From the NCBI RefSeq assembly GCF_910592395.1, contig NC_088311.1:16806501-16870500 (forward strand): 64,000 bases of DNA. The letters run 5' to 3'. This DNA is from Lineus longissimus. Its lineage: Eukaryota > Nemertea > Pilidiophora > Heteronemertea > Lineidae. The position numbers were made by a program, and so were the translations under genes. Positions 45,060 through 57,489 of the stretch are shown in pieces (positions within the stretch are counted from its first letter, which is position 1; each line of letters opens with the position of its first letter). Below the pieces are notes generated by a model. The model was not told the DNA's origin. It did not search any database and worked only from the letters and a program-made list of their open reading frames with translations.

Positions 45060-45834
45060 TCACGGTGGGGATGCCGTGCTCGTGTGCAGCATGATGTCTA
45101 TAGAAGAGATGATGACAAACTCAGTCTTATCATCATTGAGCTTATGAAAGCTGTGTGCCATATATTTACGAACATCACTAATGCACGAGTCGAGCCTAGC
45201 AAGTCCATCATGAAGCTCGGCCGGTTTAAAATAGATGTAGAGCTGGGAATCATCTGCGTAGAAATGGACTTCAAAACCGTGCCTCCTGATGAGGTCTCCT
45301 GGAGGACCCATATAAATAGTAAATAACAACGGTCCCAAGACCGAACCCTGAGGGACACCTGTTCCAAGCCTGTGTTTCTCAGATGATGTACCACCAATCA
45401 CAACACTGTGATATCTCTCTTCAACAGCCATTTGAGAACTGTGCCGTCAACACCCGCCGTATCTCTAAGCCGCTGCAACAGAACTTGGTGGTTGATTGTA
45501 TCAAAAGGAGCGATTGCATCTAAAAGCACCAGGCCGGCCATTTGCTTACCGCCAACTGCCAGAAGGAGGTGATGAGGGCAGTCTCGGTACCATGGCCTGG
45601 CCGATAGGCGGACTGCATTTTTTCCGGAAATATTGACACCAGACATGTAGGCAAGAAGTTGTTTGGCAACAGCGCGTTTAATGAGCTTGGATAAGAAAGA
45701 CAGGTTTGAAACTGGCCGATAGTTTTTGGCTCACCGTAGGGAAGTCTGTCTATACAACACCGCAGTGTCCGTCGTCCGTCGTTGTTGTCGTCGTCGTCGT
45801 CGTCCGTATCCTGTTTAAAAAAATACAGTGGCAC
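45060..45834 (-). pseudogene. Dead LINE reverse-transcriptase fragment, copy 1
   Basis: The minus-strand frames carry RT signatures of the CR1/Jockey-type LINEs: SAYRPGHGTETAL, then VLLDAIAPFDTINHQVLLQR, then GVPQGSVLGPLLFTIYM and HFYADDSQLYIYF. They fall in different frames, with breaks near 45430 and 45580, so no enzyme can be made. Endonuclease and 3' parts are absent. It was copied with the surrounding unit. Confidence 0.8.
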
Positions 45835-46034
45835 GTTTCTTAATTGCTAGGGCTATGCACTTGAAACTTTGTAGACAGGACCCCCCCCCCGGTGAGCATC
45901 TGGTTTGAAGATTTGTTACTGGAACTGGAGGTATCTCCCACTCCATAGTTAACCTTACATTATGAGATTATGGCAGGATTGCACGGACTACTCGCCAGTG
46001 TAGAAGTTACATGTAGTAGTTACCTCATGCACGG

Positions 46035-46490
46035 TAATTGTGTCATTGGCAACCTCATTCAAAGGCGAGGCTGTCATTGACGACCTCATTCACAGGTAAG
46101 GCTGTCATAGGAAATCAGCAACCTCATTCGCAGGCGAAGCAGTCTTCAACAACCCCACTCACAGGCGAAGTTGCAACAACAACCCCATTCACAAGCAATG
46201 CCGTCATCAGCAAGTTCGTTTACTGGCGAGGCTGTCATCAGCAACCTCATTCACAGGCGAGGCTTTCATTAACAACCTCATTCACAGGTAAGGCCGCAAC
46301 CTCATTCACAGGCGAGGCTGTCATTAACAACCTCATTCACAGGTAAGGCAGCAACCTCATTGGCAGGCGAAGCAGTCTTCAACAACCTCATTCACAGGAG
46401 AAGTTGCAACGACAACCCCATTCACAGGCAATGCCGTCATCAGCAAGTTCGTTTACTGGCGAGGCTGTCATCAGCAAAACAAATACAAAC
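46035..46490. repeat. 31-bp minisatellite, copy 1
   Basis: About fourteen copies of a unit containing CAACCTCATTCACAGGCGAG and GCTGTCATTA run in tandem with variants such as GAAGTTGCAACGACAACCCC. The counterpart is 53115-53565. Confidence 0.8.
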
Positions 46491-47084
46491 ATAGATCTCC
46501 ATCTTCACGTCGAGCATTCTGATTCGGTGTCAGAAAATGCGTTTAGACATGTCATGTCCATTGTGTTAAGGAATTGATACCGAACTGGAGGTGTTGGTTG
46601 TCTTACCAAAACCGTGAGGGTGGAGCTCAAATATAGACCAAAACCGAGGCGTATGAGACAATCAATACCAATAGTATAAGGTATCAATTTCTATTCTAAA
46701 TCATCACAAATTTGACAACGAATAATGTGGTTTTAAATGCTGTTTGACTGCTACAATATTTTGCACCAACCCAAGTTAGGCAACCATAACCGCTGAATTC
46801 AAAACGAGGCCCCATAGGCACATAGTGCATTCACACTGTAAACTGCGGTTCATTATAAATCTGGATGTTTTAGAATTAACCTACAACATCCATATTTACA
46901 ATTCCCGCATTTGCAGCAGTCCATGAGGAGAGAATGAACGGCCAGGGGAGTTACCTACACTGGTTTACTTCACGTGCGTTGTCACTTGTAACGAGTCACT
47001 TAGAACGAACAAGACAATTCCAAAGAGTGGGCTACATTACGATTCACGACGTCACTTCTTACCTGTTGTCATGTCACCTTTTCA

Positions 47085-47548
47085 GGCCAGAGTCCTCTAT
47101 TAAAACATGTGTACATTACGTGTACATTGTTGTGCATAGGTTTTGGTAAAAAAATACTCATTGGACCAATCAATCTGCACAAAATTTTATATGTGTCAAG
47201 AAGAACCCTTTGCCAATAGCATAATAAAGTTTTAAAAAATTCCAATACCGATTGCCTGAGAAAAAAAGATTTCCGTACACCATATCCATCAAAACGTCAC
47301 TGGCGCATTGATATGGCCCTGTCAAAGTACAAGTTCTAAACTGACCAGTGAGACCACATTTTCTTAAATATATTATCAAAAAGCATATTTCTGTGATGGC
47401 CTGACTCTGTAGATTAAGAATCAACCACAGATTGAGAATTAATTCCACTTTGGTCCATCCCAGCCATGTATTTACCACAACTTGACATTTTGATAAGCTC
47501 TATGTGCCACACTTCCGGTCGTGGATGAATACAGGTCTCTGCCCTTCA
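47085..47548. mobile_element. 464-bp segment present only in duplication copy 1
   Basis: In copy 2 the flanks are joined directly at CCTTTTCAAGCC. In copy 1 the segment lies between two TTCA tetramers, as an insertion with a 4-bp duplication would. A 102-codon minus-strand frame (47478-47170) fills most of it but was not recognised. Confidence 0.5.
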
Positions 47549-48859
47549 AGCCTAAACCAATTGACGGAACTTATACTCGAGATAGTGATTCACGTGAAAC
47601 GTGACAAGTGATCGACACACGTGAATCCTATGTAAACGCAGCCGTTTTTGACGAGAGAAAATCTGAGGAATTGAATATCCTATTGTTAAGATAGTATTAA
47701 AAGGGCTAGCGCAGTCATTAGCACCTCGGTTTGCAAAAATAACAAACTCGGTCGCCAAACCGCCACGGTACAAAACGACCCAAATGGAATCAATCCGTAT
47801 ATGGTATTCGGTCTTTGGTCTCTATAGCGATGTATCTTAGTCCTTAAAAAAGAGAAACGGTTGATTTTAGGTGTGGTCAGGTCATGTTTATTTCAAACTA
47901 ACATGATACAGAATAGACGCAAACTGCCTGGACTTTACATTTCTTGCATCCTGATGCATCCTGATTAAATATCCGGATTTTTCTACATTTTATATGCATG
48001 TTTTATGTTAGTCATCTTGTTTCCATGTATGTGAACGGAACTGAAGAGCCATTCGCCACTTTCCTCAAACAGCAATTTGGGACTGCCTAACAGGTATTGA
48101 CCAATCAGAAGAGAGCTATCATGCTCATTCGGCACGGACAGCACAGCCATGATAACGTACGGGAGTTGATTGTCAAAACCTGTCACCTGACACCTGACAG
48201 GGTGCTTGAGGAAAGTGGCGAATGAAGCTTTATTTCTGGTGACAGGTGATACAAAATGACATTCTCAGGCTAAATTCTATTGCTTTTTCACGTATAATCT
48301 TTGATATATCAAACTTTGATAGCAGAACGTTTTTCCTGGGCCCCCAATACAATGTACATGTAAAGGCTACATGAACTTATCATTGCAAGAAACAATCATA
48401 TAGCTGTAGAGTCCGCTTGGTTGATCCTAGTTTCTTATCTTTGTTTTTAACATCTTCAGTGTAATTTTAATACCGGTACTTGGATCGGACGCAATTTAGC
48501 AAGAATTGAAAATTCTCAGTCTTTATCATTCTTGCTAAAAGCAGTTCTTACATCCTTGCTAAAAGTAACCTGGTCTGGAAGATATTATAGCCCTTTGCCT
48601 TGATGCCACATTTAAATCGTCGTGTCCAAATACGGGAAAACTAGATTTACATCCTTTTTTTCAATCTGTTTAGTTCGCGGCGTTTGTAGCTAAATATAAA
48701 CTGGCCAAAATTAGAAGCTGTAACGGTATGTATATGATTTTATTTGATGGCGTGTATTTGACTGTGTCGGGTACTCAATTTGGCTCTCTCGACCATTGCG
48801 TTGCTTCTGCAGCTGATCATACTTATGACCAAAGATAACTGCATCAAGGGGAACAGCAA

Positions 48860-49050
48860 ATGTCGCCAAGCCACGATGCAACCCCTGATCAGATGAGAAT
48901 TGTCATCGGAGACTGCACTCACGCTGTGCTTTATTTTTATGCGAAGTCCAAGTTGGTCATTCTGTCGTGTATACCCTGCCGATCTACTGGTGTTGTGCGT
49001 CATCCATCCGCCCTCAAAGGAGGAGACTTCAGGATTGTCGTGTACCGCTG
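48860..49050 (+). other. Candidate 5' noncoding exon end of GPCR copy 2
   Basis: The donor CTG|GTAAGT follows 49050, in the same position as in copy 1. Confidence 0.35.
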
Positions 49051-49591
49051 GTAAGTCGGGATGTGGTGTTCACTCCTATAGCTGTAGCGGCATTCAAACC
49101 CAAGTTATTCTTCACGTCCCCTACAAAATTAACTTTTAGACTTGACACCTATCGCCATGCGCCAATTCGAAATCCTTTCGGGGTGACCCACCTTGAACGC
49201 ATGTAATCAGTGTGTACTCCAGTTTGTTAGTTTCCGGTTCAGCGGGACTTTACGTGCATCAATCTCCTACCCAAGTAGACTCTCTGACGCTTAGATTGCC
49301 CAGTCACTTCATTCATTCATCTTACGCTAGGAATGGGGTGATTCAACTAAGATCTCGGTAGAGTACTCCCGAGAGTACTTTACAAAGCGAACAAAAAACA
49401 GACGCCAGGCTACTTTAGGACATATTTTGTACCCACTGCACAGGAGTGTAGCTTTTGTCGCAAAAAGAACGCAATGTCCTTATTCTGATTCGAGGCTGCT
49501 TTGATTTTTCTACAGCCATGTACCGTTGAAGAGCTTTCCTGGCGTACTTTGTTGATTTCAATGCTTCAACTCGGAACCAAATCGCCTAACC

Positions 49592-51899
49592 ATGCTTCGC
49601 TACATGAATACAACAGTGATGTTGTCCGACTCGGCTACTTTTGAATCGAGCACGACCAAATCTCTTACCGTCGAAATTTTAGAGATAATCTACTGGACTT
49701 TGACATATTTGTGGTACATACCAACAGTGATAGGAATTCCGGGGAACATGATGTCCATTCTGGTCACCATGTGCAAGGACAACCGCAGGGTATCAACCTC
49801 TATCTACATCGCTGCACTCTCCGTCGTTGACACCATGACGCTGATCGCATCCGACTTCATTGTAATTGTCTACCAGTCTCAATCAGTGAGATGGCTTCTT
49901 GGAGCTGATATCGGACAGTGTCTAGAGTAAGTTCATCGTTCTATTGTGTTTTTCAAGAGATGAAAAGAAGAATAAGAAAGAAAATACTGTCTTATATTTA
50001 TAAAACACCTTGATTGCAACGAACCCCTGTGACAATTTATAATGTATAATGCACTATGCGCCCACAGTACCTTGTTTTGACGGCAGCGGATATGGTTGCC
50101 TCCTCTTGGGTCGGTGCAAAATATGGAAGCAGTTAAAGCAGTTAAAATCACATTTCGTTGTTTAGCTTGTAGTGTTTTTCAAGTAGAAATTGATACTCGA
50201 CTGTTGACTGCCAGGCACGACAAGCCATATGTATAGTTTTAACGGCAGAGGGGTAAATCGACGCGGCGTAAATAATCAAACCGGTACTAGCACGAAAGCA
50301 TCCTGCATGGCAAAAGTTGTTTTCAACATACTCCGCCTCTCGGTTAAAAGAGGTAGGAGTATCAAAAACCTGTATTGTATACGAGGTTGTAGTATAAAAA
50401 AACCTGTATTGTAAACGAGGTAGGGGGTATCAAAAACCGGTTTTGTATACGAGGTTGTAGTATCAAAAACCGATATTGTATACGAGGAAAAAATATCAAT
50501 GTCTCCTGGGAATTTCGAATGGTTTTTTTTGCTCGGACAGTCCAACACATTTGGTGTTGCAAAAAATCGAATTCGAAGTTTGGAGAATCCCATTTATGCA
50601 ACTTCTATTGCAATGAATTGTCGCAATACGACATTAGAGACTTTGAAGGGTGGCGATAGACAGGGGCCTATGGGGTTCCAATTGTTCATCTTCGGGTGAC
50701 TAAAATGCAGTGTTTGATTCAGCATTAGAATGTATTCCTCGATCGTACACTTTTGAATGGTTTCGTTGTCCCGGAAGGCGGAAGACACCATTATTGGCTC
50801 CTTCGTGTAACTCCATAATCTGACCAACTTGGCTCCTGCTTATTGAATCCCTTTTAAGAGATCATCGCGTTCACGCTAATGCTAAGAATAACGGTATTCG
50901 TTAGGGTTAGCGTTGGCTTTAGCACGATAAGGCCTCAAACTCTCTGTTTTCAGGATTGCACTTTATTTTACCTATTCTTTTGGAATCTCCTCCGGGATCG
51001 TCCTGATGGAAATGTCAATAGATCGCCTGATTGTTGTCCGTTTTCCGACAGCGGCGGGGAGACTCTGCACCACGACCCGAGCCAAATGGACCGTATTATT
51101 CACATTAATAACGATATTTGGACTCAATTCGAACGTTCTCTTTATCTTCAAATACAAATATGACCTCGAAACTGGTAAGTCAATAAAAATATAAAGGTGG
51201 AATGTCTCGAGAAAAGCCGATGTAGTACTTTTTCAATGTTCCTCAAATTACAGTGTTTCCATAGAGTAGTTACAGAGACCAAGACTTTCAATAAGGGAAC
51301 AAAAATAAACATGTCCCTCTTATTTTCTGGCGTTTCTTAAGAGGGAGAACGTTCGAAAAAAAGCTGGCATCGAAGTTTATTTATTTATTTCAGCGGTACA
51401 ATCAATCGACCCAAACGTACCAGGTAACCCATCTCTCGAGGTGTTTGGGACGATGTTTCAACTGTTCTTCGGAACACTCGTACCATTCGCCATTATACTT
51501 ATCACGAATATCTTTATAATAATAACCGTCAAACAGGCATCGCAAACACAGAAGCATCTTACAGAAGGAACTGTCACCAAAGGTCACGCGAAACGAAAAC
51601 AAGAAACGGGTCATTTGACGCGCATGCTCATATTGGTCAGTTGTGGATATGTCGTCTGTTCGATCCCGCATCGGGTGTACGAAATGTCATTTGGGCTGCC
51701 TGCAATAAGGGAAATCTATGACTTTGATGATGTTTATTGGTTCATGCGCTATAAAGTTGGATTTTCACTCCTTGCAAACATCTGGCAATTCAACTACGGC
51801 ATAAACTTTTATCTTTACTGCATGAGCGGAAAGAAGTTCCGGAATAACTCTTTTGATATTTTGAAATCAATATTCCAATGCGGTCATAGAGCTAAATAA
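49592..51899 (+). CDS. Rhodopsin-class GPCR, peptide-receptor-like, copy 2
   Basis: This is the tandem paralogue of the 42325 gene. Exons are 49592-49926, 50954-51174 and 51394-51899, identical in length to copy 1, giving 353 residues. By eye the two proteins differ at 12 positions (about 97% identity), including P-to-L in the second extracellular loop and L-to-H, E-to-G, K-to-R, A-to-E and N-to-D between TM6 and TM7. No stops or frame breaks occur in either copy. DRL, NFxxY and the unpaired C110 are the same. The changes cluster in loop and extracellular segments, where ligand contact is likely, but divergence of function is only a possibility. Confidence 0.85.
51214..51313. mobile_element. 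Partial CCGGTGTAA-family MITE (GPCR copy 2 intron 2)
   Basis: This is the same insertion as at 43910, now with GCCGATGTAGTAC at its head, so the terminal repeat has mutated after duplication. Confidence 0.5.
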
Positions 51900-52233
51900 A
51901 TAAGTTATTGGTTGTTATTCTTTCTCCGTTTTCCATTAGTTATCAGCCGCAAGGCTGTGGACCAGAAATAAGGCGTCGTAGCAGTAAAACTTAAAATTTA
52001 AGTGAAATCTGAAACAAAAGGATGAGATTTTCTAAGGTCAAGCTCTATCGAAACAGAGAGTAGAGCATCCAGTTGCGTAACGTGTTTTTGTAAGATAATA
52101 GCTCGTGTTGTTATCTTGTTCTTCGCGCCAATCGATTTTTTTTAACATGACAGTTTAAAAAACATTTTAGTTTCGTAGGTCCAATTGGGTTCATAATTCT
52201 GTGACACCACGACTATGAATCTCAAAACTAATA

Positions 52234-52814
52234 CTAGGTTACTTGGTGTACGAACATCACTAATGCACGAGTCGAGCCTAGCAAGTCCATCATGAAGCTC
52301 GGCCGGTTAAAATAGATGCAGAGCTGGGAATCATCTGCGTAGAAATGGACTTCAAAACCATGCCTCCTGACGAGATCTCCTGGAGGACCCATATAAATAG
52401 TAAATAACAACGGTCCCAAGACCGAACCCTGAGGGACACCTATTCCAAGTCTGTGTTTCTCAGATGATATACCACCAATCACAACACTGTGATATCTCTC
52501 TTCAACAGCCATTTGAGAACGGTGCCGTCAACACCCGCCGTATCTCTAAGCCGCTGCAACAGAACTTGGTGGTTGATTGCATTAAAGGGAGCGCTTGCAT
52601 CTAATAGCATCAGGTCCGCCATTTGCTTACTGTCAACTGCCAGAAGGAGGTGATGAGGGCAGTCTCGGTACCATGGCCTGGCCGATAGGCGGACTGCATT
52701 TTTTTCGGAAAGATTGACAGCAGACATGTAGGCAAGAAGTTGTTTGGCAACAGCGCGTTCAATGAGCTTGGATAAAAATACAGGTTTGAAACTGGCCGAT
52801 AGTTTTTGGCTCAC
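52234..52814 (-). pseudogene. Dead LINE reverse-transcriptase fragment, copy 2
   Basis: This is the counterpart of 45060-45834. It retains GVPQGSVLGPLLFTIYM and HFYADDSQLCIYF in one frame and LIERAVAKQLLAYMSAVNLS in another. It is also broken and lacks the distal part. Confidence 0.8.
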
Positions 52815-53114
52815 CGTAGGGGAGTCTGTCTATACAACACCGCAGTGTCCGTCGTCCGTCGTCCGTCGTCGTCGCCATCGTCTGCATCCTGTTTCAAAAA
52901 CAGTGGCACGTTTCTTAATTGCTAGGGCTATGGACTTGAAACTTTGTACACAGGACCCCCCCCCCCCCCCCCCCAGGTGAGCATCTGGTTTGAAGATTTG
53001 TTACTGGAACTGGAGGTATCTCCCACTCCATAGTTAACCTTACATTATGAGATTATGGCAGGATTGCACGGACTACTCGCCAGTGTAGAAGTTACATGTA
53101 GTATTTACCTCATG

Positions 53115-53565
53115 CACGGTAATTGTGTCATTAGCAACCTCATTCACAGGCGAGGCTGTCATTGACGACCTCATTCACAGGTAAGGCTGTCTATGAAATC
53201 AGCAACCTCATTGGCAGGCGAAGCGGTCTTCAACAACCTCATTCACAGGCGAAGTTGCAACGACAACCCCAATCACAAGCAATGCCGTCATCAGCAAGTT
53301 CGTTTACTGGCGAGGCTGTCATCAGCAACCTCATTCACAGGCGAGGCTTTCATTAACAACCTCATTCACAGGTAAGGCCGCAACCTCATTCACAGGCGAG
53401 GCTGTCATTAACAACCTCATTCATAGGTAAGGCAGCAACCTCATTGGCAGGCGAAGCAGTCTTCAACAGCCTCATTCACAGGCGAAGTTGCAACGACAAC
53501 CCCATTCACAGGCAATGCCGTCATCAGCAAGTTCGTTTACTGGCGAGGCTGTCATCAGCAAAACA
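53115..53565. repeat. 31-bp minisatellite, copy 2
   Basis: It is the same array as at 46035-46490, with unit-level differences in number and order. Confidence 0.8.
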
Positions 53566-54578
53566 AATACAAACACAGATATCCATCTAGACGTCGAGCA
53601 TTCTGATACGGTGTCAGAAAATGCGTTTTGACATTAGTCATGTCCATTGTGTTAAGGAATTGATACCGAACTGGAGGTGTTGGTTGTCTTACCAAAACCG
53701 TGAGGGTGGAGCTCAAATATAGACCAAAACCGAGGCGTATGAGACAATCAATACCAATAGTATAAGGTATCAATTTCTATTTTAAATCATCACAAATTTG
53801 ACAACGATTAATGTGGTTTTAAATGCTTTTTGACTGCTACCATATTTTGCACCAACCCAAGTTCGGCAACCATAACCGCTGAATTCAAAACTAGGTACCA
53901 TAGGCACATAGTGCATTGACACTGTAAACTGCGGTTCATTATAAATCTGGATGTTTTAGAATTAGCTTCCAGCATCCATATTTGCACTTCCCGCATTTGC
54001 AGCAGTCCATGAGGAGAGAATGAACGGCCAGGGGAGTTACCTACACTGGTTTACTTCTCGTGCGTTGTCACTTGTAACGAGTCACTTAGAACGAACAAGA
54101 CAATTCCAAAGAGTGGGCTACATTACGATTCACGACGTCACTTTTTACCTGTTGTCATGTCACCTTTTCAAGCCTAAACCAATTGCCGGAACTTATACTC
54201 GAGATAGTGATTCACGTGAAACGCGACAAGTGATCGACACACCTGAATCCAATGCAAACGCAGCCGTTTTTGACGAGAGAAAATCTGAGGAATTGTAGAT
54301 CCTATTGTAAAGATAGTATTAAAAGGGCTAGCGCAGTCATTAGCACATCGGTTTGCAAAAATAACAAACTCGGTCGCCAAACCGCCACGGTACAAAACGG
54401 CCCAAATGGAATCAGTCCGTATATGGTATTCGTCTTTGGTCTCTATAGCGATGTATCTTAGTCCTTAAAAAAAAGGGAAACGGTTGATTTTAGGTGTGGT
54501 CTGGTCATGTTTATTTCAAACTAACATGATACATAATAGACGCAAACTGCCTGGACTTTACATTTCTTGCATCCTGAT

Positions 54579-55139
54579 GTGGCGGCGCAGGTAGGCTTAC
54601 TTCCGGAGATAACGGCTGTCATAGAATGTGACCAGTCCTGTAACCAGCTGGAAATGTATTATACACATGATCGCATACAAACCATGATTACGTATCACAA
54701 AGGACTAATAAGCAATCAACATACCATATCATAAATGATTAAAGACTGAGAATATGGAAATCTAAAAACCAGTCTTTTTGGAAGAGCTGTCAGAATTTTA
54801 GAACTATTTACTACTTATTTTTGTCAATTCACAGTAGGCCCACTCTGCCACCGAAGCGACCTCGTCACAATCTCCATGTGTTGACTGATTTTTCAATGTG
54901 GCGATGAATAATGGTATTAGAGAGACTATGTCCCCTATCTCATTCCCGTGGAGCCCCTCTAAATGTTAGGTTGCATCTGTATATACAAAGTAGCTTTATT
55001 GATACGGAACTCGCGTATATCGGGTGAGGAAGAAAAAACCCGAAGTTAAATGTCTCTAAGGCGCATGCTCCAGGCAACGGACAGAGCGGACAGACTTTCG
55101 AATGAAGGGATCAAAATGGGTCAGGAAAATATACCTCTA
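54579..55139. other. Intergenic, no gene recognised
   Basis: Unique-looking sequence follows the end of the duplication. No frames or repeats could be assigned. Confidence 0.4.
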
Positions 55140-55255
55140 CATCGTAAGGGAGCCAAAGCAGTTCTGCACCGCTTCTGCACTACAATCTGCCGGCGTTGTG
55201 CACATTATCCAAGGAGGAGGCTTTAGGATTGACGCCTACCGCCGGTAAGTCGGCA
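55140..55255 (+). pseudogene. Relic resembling the GPCR upstream exon and donor
   Basis: GGCGTTGTGC, AAGGAGGAGGCTTTAGGATT and TACCGCCGGTAAGTCGGCATG match, with substitutions and a small gap, the segment that ends in the donor at 41782 and 49050. No downstream GPCR exon is present; a dead LINE follows instead. It may be the head of a third, older, truncated copy. Confidence 0.4.
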
Positions 55256-55334
55256 TGCACCCCTGCAAAGTGACCTGACGGCGCCAAATGGGAGACGCGG
55301 CTCTACACCATTTATTTCATAAAGTTGTTTGATC

Positions 55335-55925
55335 ACGCCCAAACATTATCTGTCAGGAATTTTCCCAGAGGTTAAAATTACATTGAAAATCAATGACAGA
55401 GTGTTGAACATATTTTCAATACAAGCTTTGAGCATCTCATTTGTAACATTATCAATACACGTGGCTTTGTCATTCTTAACTGCTCGAACGCCTTTATTAA
55501 CTTCCTCAACAGAGATAGGACAATTTAGATGGGGTTGTCAAACATATTCACTGACTGGGTGTCATCCACTTACTGTTCAGGCTGTCCATCTTCTGCATTT
55601 AACTCTGCAAAATGCCTATGACATTTATCTATGGTAATATTACCTGATGAATCACCTGAGTTTGCACGTGAACCTCTATTTATTCAACAAAGACTAAACT
55701 TTCATTAGATTTGAACCTTGGGCATTCATAATCTTCTTCTAAAAGTTATTCCTCAGTCTCTTTTTGCTTTAGTAATTACTTTTTTTGTAGCCCTTACTAG
55801 CCATCTTCATCTAGCTAATTTTTCTCCTTCCTATTTCTACGATACATTGATTTAGCATTTTCCAAATTGTTTCGCTCACACACACATTCTTTATCAAACC
55901 ACTTGATTTTTTGAACCCGTTTTAA
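55335..55925 (-). pseudogene. Decayed LINE endonuclease-RT linker and RT start
   Basis: Reading the minus strand from about 55925, KIKWFDKECVCERNNLENAK is followed, after breaks, by CHRHFAELNAEDG and then ISVEEVNKGVRAVKNDKATC, MLKACIENMFNTLSLIFNVI and LTSGKIPDR. This order is typical of the segment leading into a non-LTR reverse transcriptase. A stop replaces the usual W after PDR and further frame breaks occur. Confidence 0.65.
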
Positions 55926-57440
55926 CTCTTTTTTACCATACCACATCTGCCAGCTGCTCATCAACTAGTTTGACCATTACATACAGTTTAACCGATCTGG
56001 TCTTTGATGCTTTTTTCTCCATGCTTTCTTCCATGCTTTTTTCTCGTTTAAATCTCGCTGTTGGGAGGGCATATCGGTCTGACCTTATAGTCGACGTAAC
56101 GAGGGATCCTCGTTTCAAATGGGCGCGACATTGGATTAAACCCGCCATCCAGTTTCCAATGAGGCACCTCCTGTACCTGCGTCTGCAACGGACAAAAGTT
56201 CTACAATGATACCCATGGTCCGATATCAAACTTCATGCGACTATAAACATGATAAAGGCACACCCTATCCCTCCCTGCTTGCCCCAAGGTGGAGAAAAAC
56301 CACAGGGCATCAGTGTCCCCGGGAAACGGAGAAACCAAGGTCTTGATTAACAACTGTACCCGAGTACTTGTACACTGTACTCGACGGAAACAGGCAACAA
56401 CCAAACCTACAACTCCCTATACAAACTCAGTGATAAATCGGTCCAAGTTTTCTTCTTTTGGCCATTCAATTACATGTATTTGAACGTCTGGCTTGTTTTT
56501 GCGATTCTTCACGAAATGGTCCTGTGCCTGACAAATGAAAACAGGACCCCTGGCCCCGTAGCCCCTTTTTTTCAAATGGAAAGTACTGAAACAAGATATA
56601 TTCAAATATTCTATTTGATGGGCTGAAGGGTGGTAATCGTGTTTGGTTTTTAAGTCAAGGTACGTAAAAACCTAACTTCAAAGAAATCGGACCTTTAGTT
56701 CGCGCTCCATATCTCAAAACGATGCGGACAAAATATTTACGAACGGACGATAGCTTAATATTTTGTGATGGTAAACACAATAGATAAAATAATCGTTGAA
56801 TGCAAAAATCCATCTTTTTAATAGGTTCTCAATTTATACATACAAAAAATAAATAAATTGACATACGAGTCACTTACGGACATATATTCCGAAATCAAAC
56901 CCATGAAATTAATCAACTGGTTTAAAGTAGCATTTATCACACCACTAAGAACATATACTTGCATTTTTAGACGTTTTAATGCAAATTCAAATTACAACAA
57001 ACTATCATAGACGCAATTTACGTTCCACCGGAAAAGTCATCACAGTAGCCTCCCCATCATTGAGGTCTTTTGCAATGTAGGGACAAGAGATTCGCTGGAC
57101 GTGTAGCGGCCGGGTATGAAGGTCGCCAAGCTTTGTTCTTCGAACTAGACATGAACGGGATGAAGGTAGCCTTGTTCCACTGCAATAATATGCGTCTAGA
57201 TTTCTTGCTGTAGAGTAACAGAATGCAAACTAATGCTTTTAATTGTGTCTGAGCCGGAGGACATGTTGTCTGCACATATTCCTGAACTATCAAACCACGA
57301 CGAAGCCATTATGCGACTGTATCGGCCTCGTCTTATAACACTTTTCGCAGAGAATTGCTCTCCAGAAATTTCTATGGACTTGATATCAATTGCAAATTGA
57401 CAACAATCCGATCCATTTACAGTATACGAAGGATACATGA
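55926..57440. other. Intergenic or LINE 5' flank
   Basis: No gene is recognised. Frames on both strands are short. The 5' untranslated region of the LINE at 57.5 kb must begin somewhere here, but its end could not be located. Confidence 0.35.
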
Positions 57441-57489
57441 CCATTGTAATTGCTGTCGGTAGTTGATAAAGCTTGGAATCAGTGAAACC

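Larger units (their letters stand above)
40834..47960. repeat. Tandem segmental duplication, copy 1
   Basis: About 7.1 kb recurs immediately downstream (47963-54578) in the same order and direction at very high identity. Both copies start at TATCCGGATTTTTCTACA and end at TTCTTGCATCCTGATG. Each holds a GPCR gene, a dead LINE fragment on the minus strand, a GTC-rich run and a 31-bp minisatellite. Copy 1 has about 464 bp (47085-47548) and about 245 bp (44920-45165) absent from copy 2, and lacks about 150 bp near its start. Confidence 0.92.
47963..54578. repeat. Tandem segmental duplication, copy 2
   Basis: This is the partner of 40834-47960 at a typical offset of about 7267 bp. It abuts copy 1 with only a few bases between. 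It is shorter because of the two missing blocks listed for copy 1. Confidence 0.92.

Noticed and set aside
46038-46346. 102-codon repetitive plus-strand frame (SFTGKAV repeats)
   Set aside because: It is a translation of the 31-bp minisatellite, not a gene; the counterpart array in copy 2 breaks into other frames.
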